Source: Calothrix sp. CSU_2_0 (lineage in GTDB: Bacteria; Cyanobacteriota; Cyanobacteriia; Cyanobacteriales; Nostocaceae). Taken from it: a DNA stretch of 64,000 nt. Positions within the stretch are counted from its first letter, which is position 1. Each line of letters opens with the position of its first letter. Position numbers and translations under genes: made by a program. Location of the stretch: NCBI GenBank assembly GCA_012034595.1, contig JAAUPE010000006.1:1-64000 (forward strand), read 5' to 3'. Below are positions 17,688 to 28,000 of the stretch, piece by piece. Under the pieces are notes generated by a model. That model had not been told where the DNA came from, did not search any database, and saw nothing but the letters and a program-made list of their open reading frames with translations.

Positions 17688-17909
17688 TAGTTAATAGTTA
17701 ATAGTTAGAGGAATTAACTCACTACAAAGATAAGGAGTATGCGAAGGAGAAGAGGTTATCAAGAATGAGATTAAAGCCGACAGGATTTTCGATAAAAACT
17801 GCACTGGAATAGCCTGATAACCATTAAATTAAGAACTTCTAGAAAATAAAATATCCTGACTACACATTAACAACTAATTACTAACTACTAACTACTAACT
17901 ACTAATTAC
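17668..17909. repeat. Heptamer tandem repeats flanking the hyp cluster end
   Basis: Two runs: 17668-17708 (TTAATGG then five TTAATAG units, beginning inside the hypB stop region) and 17866-17909 (ACTAACT/ACTAATT units). The two runs are roughly reverse complements of each other (TTAGTTA versus TAACTAA), so they could pair and form a long imperfect hairpin of about 240 nt. Confidence 0.65.
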
Positions 17910-17915
17910 TAAATC

Positions 17916-18284
17916 TCACAACCAATCTCGATACGCAGATATTTCATTCACGCTGATTTCAAAAGGCATCCCTTTACCAGTTGGTGGATAAACACGAATT
18001 TTCGCATTTTTAGAAAAACGTTCGAGTTGATTACTAAGTTGAGGAATATTGCTAACTATATGCCAATAGCTCACAATATCAGGACAATCAATTACTAACC
18101 TCAAAATTGAGGCTTCAGTAGTAAGATACCATTGGCAATTTGATAATAATGCTCTTGTAATTTGGTCACAGTCTTCATAAATACATCTGCCAATTGAACG
18201 TTCTAATTCTACCTGAATCATTTTATCAAGCTGCGTAATTTTAGCAGGAGGCATATCGTCGGGAGAAAGAGAAGATTTGTTCAT
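17916..18284 (-). CDS. Conserved hypothetical protein, 122 aa
   Basis: Not recognised. Soluble, no signal or membrane segment. It has an N-terminal helix (KITQLDKMIQVELERSIGR), a central β segment (WYLTTEASILRLVIDCPD) and a C-terminal basic strand (NAKIRVYPPTGKGMPFEI). The only ATG that fits is at 18284. It converges with hypB and lies beyond the repeat block, so it is a separate transcription unit. The overall composition resembles many small cyanobacteria-specific proteins. Confidence 0.55.
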   Translation of the reverse strand: MNKSSLSPDDMPPAKITQLDKMIQVELERSIGRCIYEDCDQITRALLSNCQWYLTTEASILRLVIDCPDIVSYWHIVSNIPQLSNQLERFSKNAKIRVYPPTGKGMPFEISVNEISAYRDWL

Positions 18285-18756
18285 AACAAAAACCCTTTAT
18301 AGTCACTAGCTAAGAGGTATTTTAGATTTAAGATTATTTTGAAAAACTTAAAATCTAAAAACCAAAATTCAAAGATAATTTTGTCTTGCTTAATAGTCTT
18401 GAGTTAGTAAAGTTTTGAGATTTTTGACAGGTACATTGAATCAGCTTTAAACGCTAGATTACCGCTTTGGAATTGATGGACTGAAGGGATGAGATTAGAT
18501 TTATTAAAATGCTTCTTCAATGCCTAAAAATTATAAAGCTTTTACCAATGCCAACTGTCTACTAATAGTACACCAAACACCTAAATTGCCATCAACATAA
18601 TTACAAAAAAATTGCTTGCATCCTGAAGATTATTTAGGACTTGTATTGCCGCAGACTAGGAGTTTATCCTCAGATATTCAAGATGTATTCAAGATGTATT
18701 CAAGCTCTGAGACATTAAACAATTCACACACTTGTTTTAGGTCAGAGATTATTATC
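18285..18756. other. Gene-free stretch with a possible gene remnant
   Basis: 472 bp. On the minus strand, about 18535-18628, a short frame between stops reads SSGCKQFFCNYVDGNLGVWC..., which looks like protein rather than random translation and may be the remnant of a decayed gene. A 12-bp direct repeat (TCAAGATGTATT) is duplicated at about 18678-18704. Confidence 0.3.
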
Positions 18757-19092
18757 TTATGCGGCTATAAAGTGCAGTTCTAGCCACAAACGTGGGTCTG
18801 CATTTTTTAATGTTGATTTGGGGTCACGTAACAGTCGTGATGCATTTAAAAACACGACCTGCATTAATCCCATATTATCTGCAATTTCCCTAAAAATCTC
18901 CTTTTCTGCTTTTATGTGAGGCATTATTTCTTCAGAACAATAAATACCTACATATCGAATACGTTTTGGAGGTTTACCCCAAAAAGAAACAATAACTTTG
19001 ACATAACAGCCGTCTAATAATTCGCCAACTGTTGGGTAATATTGTCTTATGATTCTCGTGAATTCTCTAGCGAGAAGGTCTTCAGTAATCAT
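18757..19092 (-). CDS. Conserved hypothetical protein, 111 aa
   Basis: Not recognised. It has a compact α/β composition: helix ARE FTRIIRQYYPTVGELL (split here for reading), β-strand CYVKVIVSFWG, basic PPKRIRYVGIYCSEE, then a helix rich in Glu/Ile (KAEKEIFREIADNMG) and LLRDPKSTLKNADPRLWLEL. No signal peptide. It is followed downstream by the 18285-18756 stretch. The gene stands alone, with 210 bp to the next gene upstream on the same strand. Confidence 0.5.
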   Translation of the reverse strand: MITEDLLAREFTRIIRQYYPTVGELLDGCYVKVIVSFWGKPPKRIRYVGIYCSEEIMPHIKAEKEIFREIADNMGLMQVVFLNASRLLRDPKSTLKNADPRLWLELHFIAA

Positions 19093-19220
19093 AACAAAAC
19101 TAATTTTTGTAGCGTTGTTCGCACTCTATTCGCACTCTAAAATATAACACATATTATGTTATCTAAGCTTGACATCATTAGTATATTTATAAAAAATTAA
19201 CTAATTGTATTTATTAATAA

Positions 19221-19252
19221 AAAGTCCTGCTAAATATAGCAAGACTTTTATA
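19221..19252 (-). terminator. Intrinsic terminator of the 19305-20379 gene group
   Basis: A 12-bp stem (19221-19232 with 19237-19248) and 4-base loop. On the minus strand the one imperfect pair becomes G-U and the stem is followed by TTTTTATT, so it best serves the leftward genes that end at 19305. Confidence 0.65.
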
Positions 19253-19304
19253 TTTATATGTTTTCTTACTTGATTAAATAGCAATACTTTATAGTTCTCA
19301 AATA

Positions 19305-19616
19305 TTAACGAGAGTTTCGTTCTGAAACAAGTATTTCAGCAATAATTGGAGGTAATTGTTTGAGGTCAATGTATCTATCTGAGCCACGAATCGGTGAAGA
19401 AAAAGTATAGTTAGGGTCACATTCCCCGGTATCGTAAACTTGAATAAACCACCGATCGGGTAATCCTTCAACACAAATTTCAACTACATACCAATAAGGA
19501 CCTAGCATTCGTGAACTAAAGACAACAAACCACTCTTCTTCTTCCTCGGAAATATTCCATTCTTCCACGAGAAAATCTAACGCTATTTTGCCAGCTTCCT
19601 TTGCAGACAACAGCAT
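19305..19616 (-). CDS. Hypothetical acidic protein, 103 aa
   Basis: Not firmly recognised. Begins MLLSAKEAGKIALDFLVEEWNI, continues with a run of Glu (SEEEEEWFVVFSS) and β-strands WYVVEICVEG and DRWFIQVYDTGE. The helix followed by a β-sheet with many Trp residues is seen in small immunity-type proteins of polymorphic toxin loci, but no toxin gene is adjacent. It ends 53 bp before the terminator and starts 2 bp after the preceding gene (19619-19903) stops, so they form an operon. Confidence 0.5.
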   Translation of the reverse strand: MLLSAKEAGKIALDFLVEEWNISEEEEEWFVVFSSRMLGPYWYVVEICVEGLPDRWFIQVYDTGECDPNYTFSSPIRGSDRYIDLKQLPPIIAEILVSERNSR

Positions 19617-19618
19617 TA

Positions 19619-19903
19619 TTACTCCTTTGCTGAAACGTCTGGATATAAGCCAAGTTGCTTTGATAATTGACGAGCAACATAAACTAAAAACTCTGCACCT
19701 TCTTGATTATCTTCATGAACAAATATTGCTGCAATTTTTAACATTGTCCGGATTAATCCCGCATCTAGTAATTCTGGATGCGATTCTATAACTTGTGGTT
19801 CCTCACCATTTGGACAGCGAATTAACTTATCAATTAAACCAAAATATTGATTTAATCTTTCTTGGGGTTCTTCTTGATTTGTTTGTGTCGTTGCTTCGTT
19901 CAT
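19619..19903 (-). CDS. Small helical protein resembling the N-terminal domain of cyanobacterial CHAT/TPR proteins
   Basis: 94 residues, all helical. The core RLNQYFGLIDKLIRCPNGEE ... HPELLDAGLIRTM ... AEFLVYVARQLSKQLG resembles the ~80-residue module (xYLxLIxxLLxCPxGEEPxIL ... LxDxGL) that often precedes TPR and CHAT protease domains in cyanobacteria. Here it stands alone. It overlaps nothing and is tightly followed by the 103-aa gene. It may be a free adaptor or a leftover of a larger protein; the intact frame and tight spacing favour a real gene. Confidence 0.5.
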   Translation of the reverse strand: MNEATTQTNQEEPQERLNQYFGLIDKLIRCPNGEEPQVIESHPELLDAGLIRTMLKIAAIFVHEDNQEGAEFLVYVARQLSKQLGLYPDVSAKE

Positions 19904-19950
19904 GGTTAATAATTAATGATTTTAGTGATTAGACATCAGATTTGAAATTT

Positions 19951-20379
19951 TTATTTACCTTTTTGCTCTATGTTATATTGCCAAACTTTTTCTAATAGTT
20001 CTATCTGCTTTTGATAGGAAATATGATGATGCATTCGATATCGCTCATAAAGGAAGAATATTAATCCTAATCCGATAGGAAGGCAAAACAATAATAGTTC
20101 TAGAAGGAAAATAATTTTAAATGTATCCAACAAGTCTAAATATTCATGTTTTTCACTTTCTACATTGTTTTGGTTAATCCAGGTATTATTTAGATAATCA
20201 TATTGCGGATTACTAGCTTGATAGGCATTATCTGATGAAATTAAAAAGTTTGTTTTTTCATTTATTTGTTCTAATCCTAAATGATTCTGCCATACAACTC
20301 CGAGTACTAATATTTCGGGAGATAATATAACTAAAGTAACCAAACTAACTGTGACAAACTTAATTAATCTGGTTTTCAT
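19951..20379 (-). CDS. Hypothetical membrane protein, 142 aa
   Basis: Two membrane helices: one at residues 6-30 (FVTVSLVTLVILSPEILVL) and one near residue 93 (IIFLLELLLFCLPIGLGL), separated by a polar stretch of about 60 residues that would lie on one side of the membrane, and ending in a charged tail (YQKQIELLEKVWQYN). No family recognised. Likely the first gene of the three-gene leftward group ending at the terminator at 19221-19252. Confidence 0.5.
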   Translation of the reverse strand: MKTRLIKFVTVSLVTLVILSPEILVLGVVWQNHLGLEQINEKTNFLISSDNAYQASNPQYDYLNNTWINQNNVESEKHEYLDLLDTFKIIFLLELLLFCLPIGLGLIFFLYERYRMHHHISYQKQIELLEKVWQYNIEQKGK

Positions 20380-20949
20380 TTTAAGTTTCCTTTATTGGTC
20401 AATATTAAATAACTTAAAATATTTTTATATTTGGTATATGTTTTTACCTAATTATTGATGTACCAATGGTCGTTAATTATGTTATTTAGTAACATTAATA
20501 AATTAGAATTTTTAAAGTTAAGACTAAAATAAATTTAATCTTTATTTTTATTTTTAAATATATAGATGTAATTTAAGTTGAAGTTTGAAGGATTAAGAAG
20601 TCCCCCCTTTGCAGGGGGGTAGAGGGGAATCTCTGCGTAAATCCTATTGCTTTTATATCAGTTGCCCTTACAAACATCTGTCTGAGCAAGCCCGATTGAT
20701 ATTATTATAATTATTAAGTTAGTACTCAAAGCTGCAAACTCATATTTGGTAAGTAATATAATAATTTATCAGGGTAAAGGTTCTAGTTTTTTTGAAGTGA
20801 GGAACTAGTATTTATGGGCTAGGGTACTTGCATTTGTGTACTCAAACTTAATACTTGTGTGTAAACCATAGTCTTATTCAGGGGAGAGACTTAAGAATTT
20901 CAACTTTTAAACATTTTTAGGATAAATTGAGTATTTTAGGAGCAAATAA
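20380..20949. other. Intergenic region upstream of cysK
   Basis: 570 bp, AT-rich, no gene. It holds a C/G-rich dispersed repeat at 20600-20633 (CCCCCC ... GGGGGG hairpin) and a hairpin at about 20783-20808 (TCTAGTT ... AACTAG) in the region expected to contain the promoter or leader of cysK. No riboswitch class was recognised. Confidence 0.35.
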
Positions 20950-21885
20950 ATGCGAATTGCTAATGATGTTACAGAACTAATCGGACGAACTCCTCTAATT
21001 AAACTCAACAAGATTCCCCAATCAGAAGGATGTGTTGGCACAATAATTCTTAAACTTGAAGGTATGAATCCAGCAGCTTCAGTGAAAGACAGAATTGGAG
21101 CAAGCATGATTCAAATGGCAGAGGCAGAGGGGTTAATTCAACCGGGGAAAACGATTTTAGTAGAGCCAACATCAGGAAATACAGGAATTGCCCTAGCAAT
21201 GGTAGCAGCAGCAAAGGGTTATCAACTGGTTTTGACAATGCCAGAAACTATGAGCTTAGAACGTCGAGCAATGCTGCGTGCTTATGGTGCTTCTTTGGAG
21301 CTAACCCCAGCTACAGAAGGAATACGAGGAGCAATTCATCGTGCTGAGGAGATAGTTGCTTCGACTCCAAATGCATATATGTTGCAACAGTTTCGTAATC
21401 CCGCAAACCCACAAATACATCGTCAGACTACTGCGGAAGAAATTTGGACTGATACCGATGGAAAAGTTGATTTTACGATCGCAGGAGTTGGTACGGGAGG
21501 AACTATTACTGGGATTGCGGAAATTATTAAGCAACGTAAACCGAGTTTTCGTGCGATCGCAGTTGAACCAGTCAATAGTTCTGTTCTTTCTGGGGGTAGT
21601 CCAGGAGCGCATAAAATTCAAGGTATAGGTGCTGGATTTGTCCCCGATGTTCTCCGTGTTGATTTGATTGATGAAGTCATCAAGGTTAGCGATGAAGAGG
21701 CAATGAGTTATGGAAGGAGATTGGCACGGGAAGAAGGTTTGTTATCGGGAATATCGACTGGTGCAAATTTGTGTGCAGCGATACAAGTAGCCAAGCGTTC
21801 CGAAAATGCCGGAAAATTAATTGTCGCGATTCAACCTTCTTTTGGAGAACGCTATTTGAGTACTGTCATGTTTCAAGATTTATGA
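20950..21885 (+). CDS. cysK: Cysteine synthase (O-acetylserine sulfhydrylase)
   Basis: 311 residues, PLP-dependent, making cysteine from O-acetylserine and sulfide. PLP lysine is in [10 protein letters not shown] (about residue 43); substrate loop [10 protein letters not shown]; phosphate-binding loop [10 protein letters not shown] (about residue 177); and the Ser pocket [10 protein letters not shown]. The Shine-Dalgarno GGAGC at 20938-20942 supports ATG 20950. Several cysK/cysM paralogues are usual in cyanobacteria, so the exact isoform is open. It stands alone, with long gaps on both sides. Confidence 0.93.
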   Translation: MRIANDVTELIGRTPLIKLNKIPQSEGCVGTIILKLEGMNPAASVKDRIGASMIQMAEAEGLIQPGKTILVEPTSGNTGIALAMVAAAKGYQLVLTMPETMSLERRAMLRAYGASLELTPATEGIRGAIHRAEEIVASTPNAYMLQQFRNPANPQIHRQTTAEEIWTDTDGKVDFTIAGVGTGGTITGIAEIIKQRKPSFRAIAVEPVNSSVLSGGSPGAHKIQGIGAGFVPDVLRVDLIDEVIKVSDEEAMSYGRRLAREEGLLSGISTGANLCAAIQVAKRSENAGKLIVAIQPSFGERYLSTVMFQDL

Positions 21886-22636
21886 CCTATAAATGGGGAG
21901 AATTAGATTAATTTTCCCCATTTCTCCAAAAATTATTTGAGTGCGTTAGGGTTAAACTACTGTTTTTCAGGTGAAGTCTCAACCAACTCATAATTTATAG
22001 CTTTATAACCTTAAGAAAATATTAAAAAAAGTTTGCACCAAAAAGTAAAGAAATGTATAGGATAAGAGAGACGCGAAAGTTGAGAAGTGAAATATTTCTC
22101 CTACTCCCGTGTTTAAGAGGGTGTTGATAAAATGTTGAAGAGTAGAGTAGACTCCACCTTTGGAGCATCGTCATCCGAAATTCGGATTGTGCGGTACACA
22201 ATGGCATCTTAAAGGGTAAGAAACCTGATTGATAGCCCCTAAGTGCATTCTCTTACTCAGTTAATATTTAATAAGCACAATCTAATAACAAAAACTACAG
22301 AATATTACGAAGAGTAAAAAATTATGTTTTTTATTACAAAACCGTATTTTTCCATCAGAAAGATTGTAAAAAATAAAGAAAATATAAAATTTGGTTTATG
22401 CCACAATTCAGGGTGTTTATAGAATATCTCTCAACAGTTATTTAATGCGATTCTTCGCAGGAGACGCTACGGGTTGGGGTAGCGCTTTGGTGCAAGGCAT
22501 CCGCTTTACAGCAATCGCAATTTTTAAGTAAGTGAGCAAAACTAAACGTAAAAAACTATTTTTTGTGGTGAATAATTACTATCCAATGGCATAAAAGCCT
22601 TGAGGATTTAAAGTTACTGACTACAAACTTTCGTTT
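21886..22636. other. 751-bp intergenic region with dispersed palindromes
   Basis: No credible gene. It contains the triple-hairpin segment listed at 22152-22201 and, at 22445-22505, a GC-rich dispersed repeat (GCGATTCTTCGCAGGAGACGC ... GGTAGCGC type, two facing arms) common in Nostocales. The rest is AT-rich. Confidence 0.4.
22152..22201. ncRNA. Candidate structured RNA: three consecutive hairpins
   Basis: Three perfect stems follow each other within 50 bp: CTCCA/TGGAG (22152-22165), ATCCGAA/TTCGGAT (22173-22187) and TTGTG/CACAA (22187-22201). The adjoining sequence is free of genes. Strand and function are unknown; no known RNA family was recognised. Confidence 0.3.
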
Positions 22637-23350
22637 ATGAGTATCGCTGAACTTAACAAATTTCAATCAAAACTTAAATCAAAATGTTACTGTCATAATT
22701 ACTTAGGAGTCATATTCAATATGCAGTTACTTCCACGACCTCAGATGAATCATCAATCACGGATGAAATTAGATTCTGAGCAAAATAATAAACCTCCACA
22801 TATGGATGTTGCGGAACAGCCTGAGTTTTCGCAAGGCAAACGACGACAGTCTCAAGAAGAACGTAATCGTGTTGCTATTTTTATTGATGGTGCTAACCTG
22901 TTTTATGCAGCAATGCAACTAAATCTTGAAATTGATTATGCTAAATTGTTACGTTGTTTAACTAAAAATCGTCAACTAATTCGAGCTTATTTTTATACTG
23001 CCTGCGATAGCGGTAATGAAAAACAACAAGGCTTTTTGCTTTGGATGAGTCGTAATGGTTATCGAGTTATAACAAAAGAATTAATTCAATTCCCCGATGG
23101 CTCTAAAAAAGCGAATCTCGATATTGAGATAGCTGTAGATATGCTGACATTAGCTCGGCATTGCGATACTATTGTGCTTCTGAGTGGTGATGGTGACCTT
23201 GCATATGCTGTAAATTCAGTTGCTTATCAAGGTGTACAAGTCGAAGTTGTTAGTCTAAGTTCTATGACTAGCGATAGTCTAATTAATGTTGTTGATTCCT
23301 ACACTGATTTGCTCGAAATTAAAGAAGAAATTCAAAGGAAGAAGGAATAA
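22637..23350 (+). CDS. NYN-domain (LabA/DUF88-like) protein
   Basis: 237 residues from ATG 22637, or 209 from ATG 22721, which fits the usual family length; the first 28 residues are poorly conserved in type. The NYN fold (PIN-like nuclease superfamily) is clear: VAIFIDGANLFYAAM with the first catalytic Asp, ANLDIEIAVDMLTLA with the central acidic residues, and TIVLLSGDGDLAYAV with the third pair. Family members are predicted RNA-processing enzymes; LabA of Synechococcus affects circadian output. The C-terminus is a basic helix (IKEEIQRKKE). Convergent with the 418-aa gene at 23532. Confidence 0.82.
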   Translation: MSIAELNKFQSKLKSKCYCHNYLGVIFNMQLLPRPQMNHQSRMKLDSEQNNKPPHMDVAEQPEFSQGKRRQSQEERNRVAIFIDGANLFYAAMQLNLEIDYAKLLRCLTKNRQLIRAYFYTACDSGNEKQQGFLLWMSRNGYRVITKELIQFPDGSKKANLDIEIAVDMLTLARHCDTIVLLSGDGDLAYAVNSVAYQGVQVEVVSLSSMTSDSLINVVDSYTDLLEIKEEIQRKKE

Positions 23351-23531
23351 GTAAATAGTTATGAGTTATGAGTTAGAAGTTATGAGTTAGAATTTAAACT
23401 TTAAACTTTAAAGGTTGTGAGTCTAGAGTATGTTTGAAAACTCTGATAAAGTATAAACAAAGACCATTTTCAAGCATTCTTTTAGAGTTAAAATTAATTA
23501 TCAATTAACAACTTATAATTCATAACTCTTT

Positions 23532-24788
23532 TCATGATGAACGAAATAATACTCGTCCTGGTAGTACTTCATCATTAATTTTGGTATATACGCGCAAACA
23601 GCTGGAAACTTCTCCCGGTATGCCACCAATATCGAGCAGCAAATCGTCTTTTGAGTAAGCGTAAATATCGGCATAAGTACCCCACAAAGGACGAATTTGA
23701 ATTTGATTTCCAGCACTGCGAACTCTATCTATAGCTGTATCTAGAGTGCGACGAGTTTCTTGTTGCAATTTACCCCACCATGAATAGCGATCGCATGGTG
23801 GTAGGTATACTAATGAGTGGATAGCTTCGTCTAAGTCCAGTCTGGCACGAAGCGCTGCAATTGGATCGGCATTGTTGGCAGTAATTTGGTTGGTGGTAAT
23901 TTGGACACGACGAAATCTTTCAAGCAATGCAGTCGCATATTTTGAGCGTTCGGAATCGCTGTTTAACGACCTAATTCCAAATCGATCTACACTTTTGAGA
24001 GCATGATGTAGTAATGGATCGATATGGATAAATTTGATGCAAGTTGAAACAACTCCCCCCAAAAATTTGAGTTCTTCGGTTGTGCTTTCTGTTACTAGCT
24101 GTGATGATATGGGTATGCGGTCTGATAGACATAATCCTGTACTTTTGGTAGTTCCCATCAAACCGGGGTACATAATTTCACAGCGATTAAATGGCAATTG
24201 TTTATACACTTTATGGTCTGCGATCGCACCAACTTCAGCAGCTAATTTCAAAGTGCGATCGCGCCAAATTTGAGCTTGTTTTTCGGGTATTCTTAGTAGC
24301 AAGCGTTGGATTTCGTTCCACAATTCTTCGTCGGTACAGCTACAAAATTTGTATTCACCAATATATTGTGATAGTTCTTTGTCTGTTTGTAATGCTTCGA
24401 TAATATTTTGTAGTTGGAAGCGATCGGTAATTTGTTTTGTCGTATTTTCGGTAATGGGTTCGAGTGCATCTTCCCATGTAACGCTATATATTGCTTCTTG
24501 GTGGTTTATTTCATTAACGTAATTTATGTTTATCTCATTTAGATTGTCATCTGCATTTTCATTTAGATAATTTTTTTCATCTCTAGAAAATGAATTTTTA
24601 TCTGCATTTTTAGGCAAGAGAAGTGAGTCTATTTCTTCAATTAATTCTTGGCAAATGGTTGTACCTAAATCATAATTTTCAGATTGCAATGCTTGTTGTA
24701 GTTGAACTTGTAAACCTTGTAAACCCAATCGTAAAATCCAAGCGAGACGGGAGTCTTCAAGTTCTAATAACTTATTTAAGTTTTCCAT
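23532..24788 (-). CDS. Unknown 418-aa protein, third gene of the dynamin/Hsp70 operon
   Basis: No family recognised. The N-terminal 60 residues are helical (LARNxxLGLQGLQVQLQQAL-like segment), then a low-complexity Asn/Asp-rich linker (about residues 66-100), then a mainly α-helical body with KQAQIWRDRTLKLAAEVG, and a C-terminal part rich in Tyr/Asp (WGTYADIYAYSKDDLLLD). It has no membrane segment. It lies downstream of the Hsp70-like gene in the same direction, separated by 248 bp that are mostly heptamer repeats. As the last gene after two large NTPases it may be a cofactor or client adaptor; that is inference from order only. Confidence 0.6.
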   Translation of the reverse strand: MENLNKLLELEDSRLAWILRLGLQGLQVQLQQALQSENYDLGTTICQELIEEIDSLLLPKNADKNSFSRDEKNYLNENADDNLNEININYVNEINHQEAIYSVTWEDALEPITENTTKQITDRFQLQNIIEALQTDKELSQYIGEYKFCSCTDEELWNEIQRLLLRIPEKQAQIWRDRTLKLAAEVGAIADHKVYKQLPFNRCEIMYPGLMGTTKSTGLCLSDRIPISSQLVTESTTEELKFLGGVVSTCIKFIHIDPLLHHALKSVDRFGIRSLNSDSERSKYATALLERFRRVQITTNQITANNADPIAALRARLDLDEAIHSLVYLPPCDRYSWWGKLQQETRRTLDTAIDRVRSAGNQIQIRPLWGTYADIYAYSKDDLLLDIGGIPGEVSSCLRVYTKINDEVLPGRVLFRSS

Positions 24789-24874
24789 ATAAAAGGTGGA
24801 ATATGAATATTATATAACCGCCAAGTCGCCAAGAAGAGAGAGAGGTTTATAAATAATTTAGGATTACTATGTTC

Positions 24875-25029
24875 TGACTCCTAATTCCTAATTCCTAATT
24901 CCTAATTCCTAATTCCTAACCCCTAAGTCCTAATTCCTAATTCCTAATTCCTAACTCCTAACTCCTAACTCCTAACTCCTAATTCCTAACTCCTAACTCC
25001 TAACTCCTAACTCCTAACTCCTAACTCCT
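24875..25029. repeat. Heptamer tandem repeat, about 22 copies (CTAATTC / CTAACTC)
   Basis: A nearly unbroken run of CTAATTC and CTAACTC units fills most of the gap between the 418-aa gene and the Hsp70-like gene. It ends 8 bp before the stop codon of the latter. Confidence 0.9.
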
Positions 25030-25036
25030 CATGTAA

Positions 25037-28000
25037 TTAATGTTCTCCTGAAAATGGATCGCGTTTTGCTTCAATATCATTTGGTTGCGGTTGTAAGGTG
25101 TCTCTAAATACGCATCCTTCTTCTAGTAAACAATCATAGTTATTTGATGTCCAGTAGGGTATTTCAAAAGCATGGACACGCAATAATCCTTTGGATGTAA
25201 GGGAAACGTAATATCTACAAGGATATTCGCTACTAACTTGGGGTTGGGGTAATTCTCCAATTAGTTCCCATTGGTTTGATTTGGGATTGTGATATTGAAA
25301 GTAAAATGTGTGTTTTCCACTAGCAGGAAAGGGTGGTAATTCGGCAATTAATCCAGTAAATTCTGATGTAGTTTCTTCTTCACTGCGAAAGATTTGTAAT
25401 AAGTTTCTGTAATCCTTTTCTCCGGAGAATAGTAATGTATGAGCATCTGTTTTTAAGGCATTGGCTGATTCGACAACGTTCACCGCAATATCACCTGCGA
25501 CTTTGCCTTCTTCAGTAAGAATATTGGCACTATTTATGATTTTAGCTGCATCAATGTGGGGAATATTTTTAGAGATAAAGTAGTGTGGTTTCCCACGACA
25601 AAGCAACAAATCAATTTCTAGTTTTTGATTGATTTCAAATTGGACTTTAATTTGATTTTTAAAAACATCTTCAGTCATCACAAGTGTTTTCCGAAGTGCA
25701 TCACCGTTGTAACTACCCCATAATTGTGGTTTAATATTTTCAAAGTCTTGACGGATAATATTATTAGTTAGCTGCATTCCTTGCCAACCACTACGAAACT
25801 TTGCAACACCGTCTCCTACTTCGAGTTGATACAGTTCTTGTCCTGCATGAAATATGGGTTCGGGACTAGCTCCAATTACTTCGCGAGTAAAGGAGCAGGG
25901 AAGGAAGTAAAATAGGTTTTTGACATCTATATATAGTTGGTTTGCTCCTTTTCGTAGCAATTCTTTTGACTCTTTTGGTGCAAAACCAAGTTGACGAAGT
26001 TTTTCGGCAAAACATGCACCTGCTGATGTGGCTAATTTGGTATATTCTGGTTCAAATGTGACTCGTTCATTGTTCCAAATGAAATAATCTGATTGGCTGA
26101 AAACGCGATAAAGTTCGCGTTGAACTAATTCTAAATTGCAGGTTTTACCGGAAAGAATTAACCAATCAACTTGTTCTTTTTCGGTATTGTAATTAGATTT
26201 TCCTGATTTAGAACCCAGAGCATTTTCGATTAATCCTTGTGCGATCGCAACTGCTTCTTTGATGACTGGTACGGTTGCTTTTTCAAATTGTTCTACTGTT
26301 AGGGTGACGCTGAGATTATCGAGTATAGTATTTGGTAGTTGAATGTCGTTTTGTGCCAGGAGTTCGGCGATTTTGTGCCCGTCAAGTACGTATAGCGGTT
26401 CGGGTGTATCTTTTTGTCGTTTTTGCCCTAATGTTAATTTTGCGTCTTCTGCATGTTCCCACAATGTATAGAATGTTTGGGCACGGGTTGGTGAGTTTTT
26501 CCAACGGGTAGGAATGACTTTCTCGGCAGCATTGAGCGCTTCTTTGTATGCTTCGTCTTCGCGAATTTCTTTATCGACACATTCTAATAAGGAATATGGT
26601 TGAAATTTACCATTAACAAGAAAGCGATCGCTCAATTCTTCGGGTTGTACTTTTAAAATGTCTTTGGCTAATCTTTCGTCAGCAACTGCACTTAATAAAC
26701 AATCAGTAACGGCAACTTTTAATAATAAAAATATTCGCAGGGTAATTAATTCACCACCTAATTGTAAATGTCCCGATGAACCGAGTAATTTTGGCGTGAG
26801 TTTATAATATCTTCCCCCATCACCTCGATCTTCTCCTGGTTCAAAGGGATTAATTTCTTCCAAGGTTAACCGAATTAGTGCTAAATCGGTTGTTCCTCCC
26901 CCCACATCCAACACTAATACATTCTGCCACCAGCGTTCTCCATCTTTACGACAGCGACTTTTGAATGATTCAATTCCCACATTCAAATCACCACCAAATT
27001 CACGCCATAAAAAGAATATTGCCACAGAAACAGCTTCATCATAAGCCATTTGCACATCAACAATATCGAGCTTTTGTACCAAACTCTCAATTTCCCGTCT
27101 GACAAATGGTGATGCAATTGTTGGGTATGTCACCACTGCACGGTAAAATTTGCCTTCCGAACATTTTCCGGCATTACTTTGACGATACTTTTCTGTTAAT
27201 TCAATCAAATGTGCATATGCTGATTGCAACAGTGTATTGATAGGTATGGATTCGACATTTCCATCCAAAGTAATCTTACAAGTTCGTTCCTGCCCAAAAT
27301 AGCGTTTAGGTGAGTGTAAAAATCGACCTTCGATATCATCTTCACCGCGACGAATCGCATCTAAACGATGTTGTTTTGCTTGTTCCCCCAACACAACTTT
27401 AACTCGATCTATTGTCGATTTAAATACACCTTCTTCTATATTCATCACTTCCAATTCGCTAGGAATTTCGTGCTGACGACGATTTTTATCTAATTCAACT
27501 GGGATTAAACTTTGCCATTCCAATGCCGGAACCCGAAAAACTTCATGATATATTTGATTTAAATTCTTACTAGCAACACGTCGAAACCAATCCAACCGTT
27601 TTCCCAAACATATCTCTATTTGGCGAATCACTTCGAGTAATTGTGTACTACTAATTCCCCGTAGCAAAATTTCGCCAAAATTGTAACGATTTGCATCACG
27701 AGTATTGGGAAAATCCTTACCTAACTCGCTCAAAAACTTCTGCCACTCAGTTTCCCATGCTGTACGATTTGTCCCTGGAACCTCCTCAACTGGACGATGA
27801 TTTAACCACAAAGAAATGCGATCGCGCAGTCTCGCTTCTTGTTCTCTGGGTAGGGTATCGGGGGTGACAATCACTTTAGGATCGTAAAGTGTCACTGTAG
27901 AATTGGAAGTACCGAAATCAATTGCAAACCAACCGGGATAAGTAAGATTTGACTTCATCGGTTTCGATTCGGGGGGAATCAATTGTGCGGTCATTTGAAA

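Noticed and set aside
24875-25029. CRISPR or coding repeat
   Set aside because: Units are 7 bp with no spacers; this is a heptamer array typical of Nostocales.
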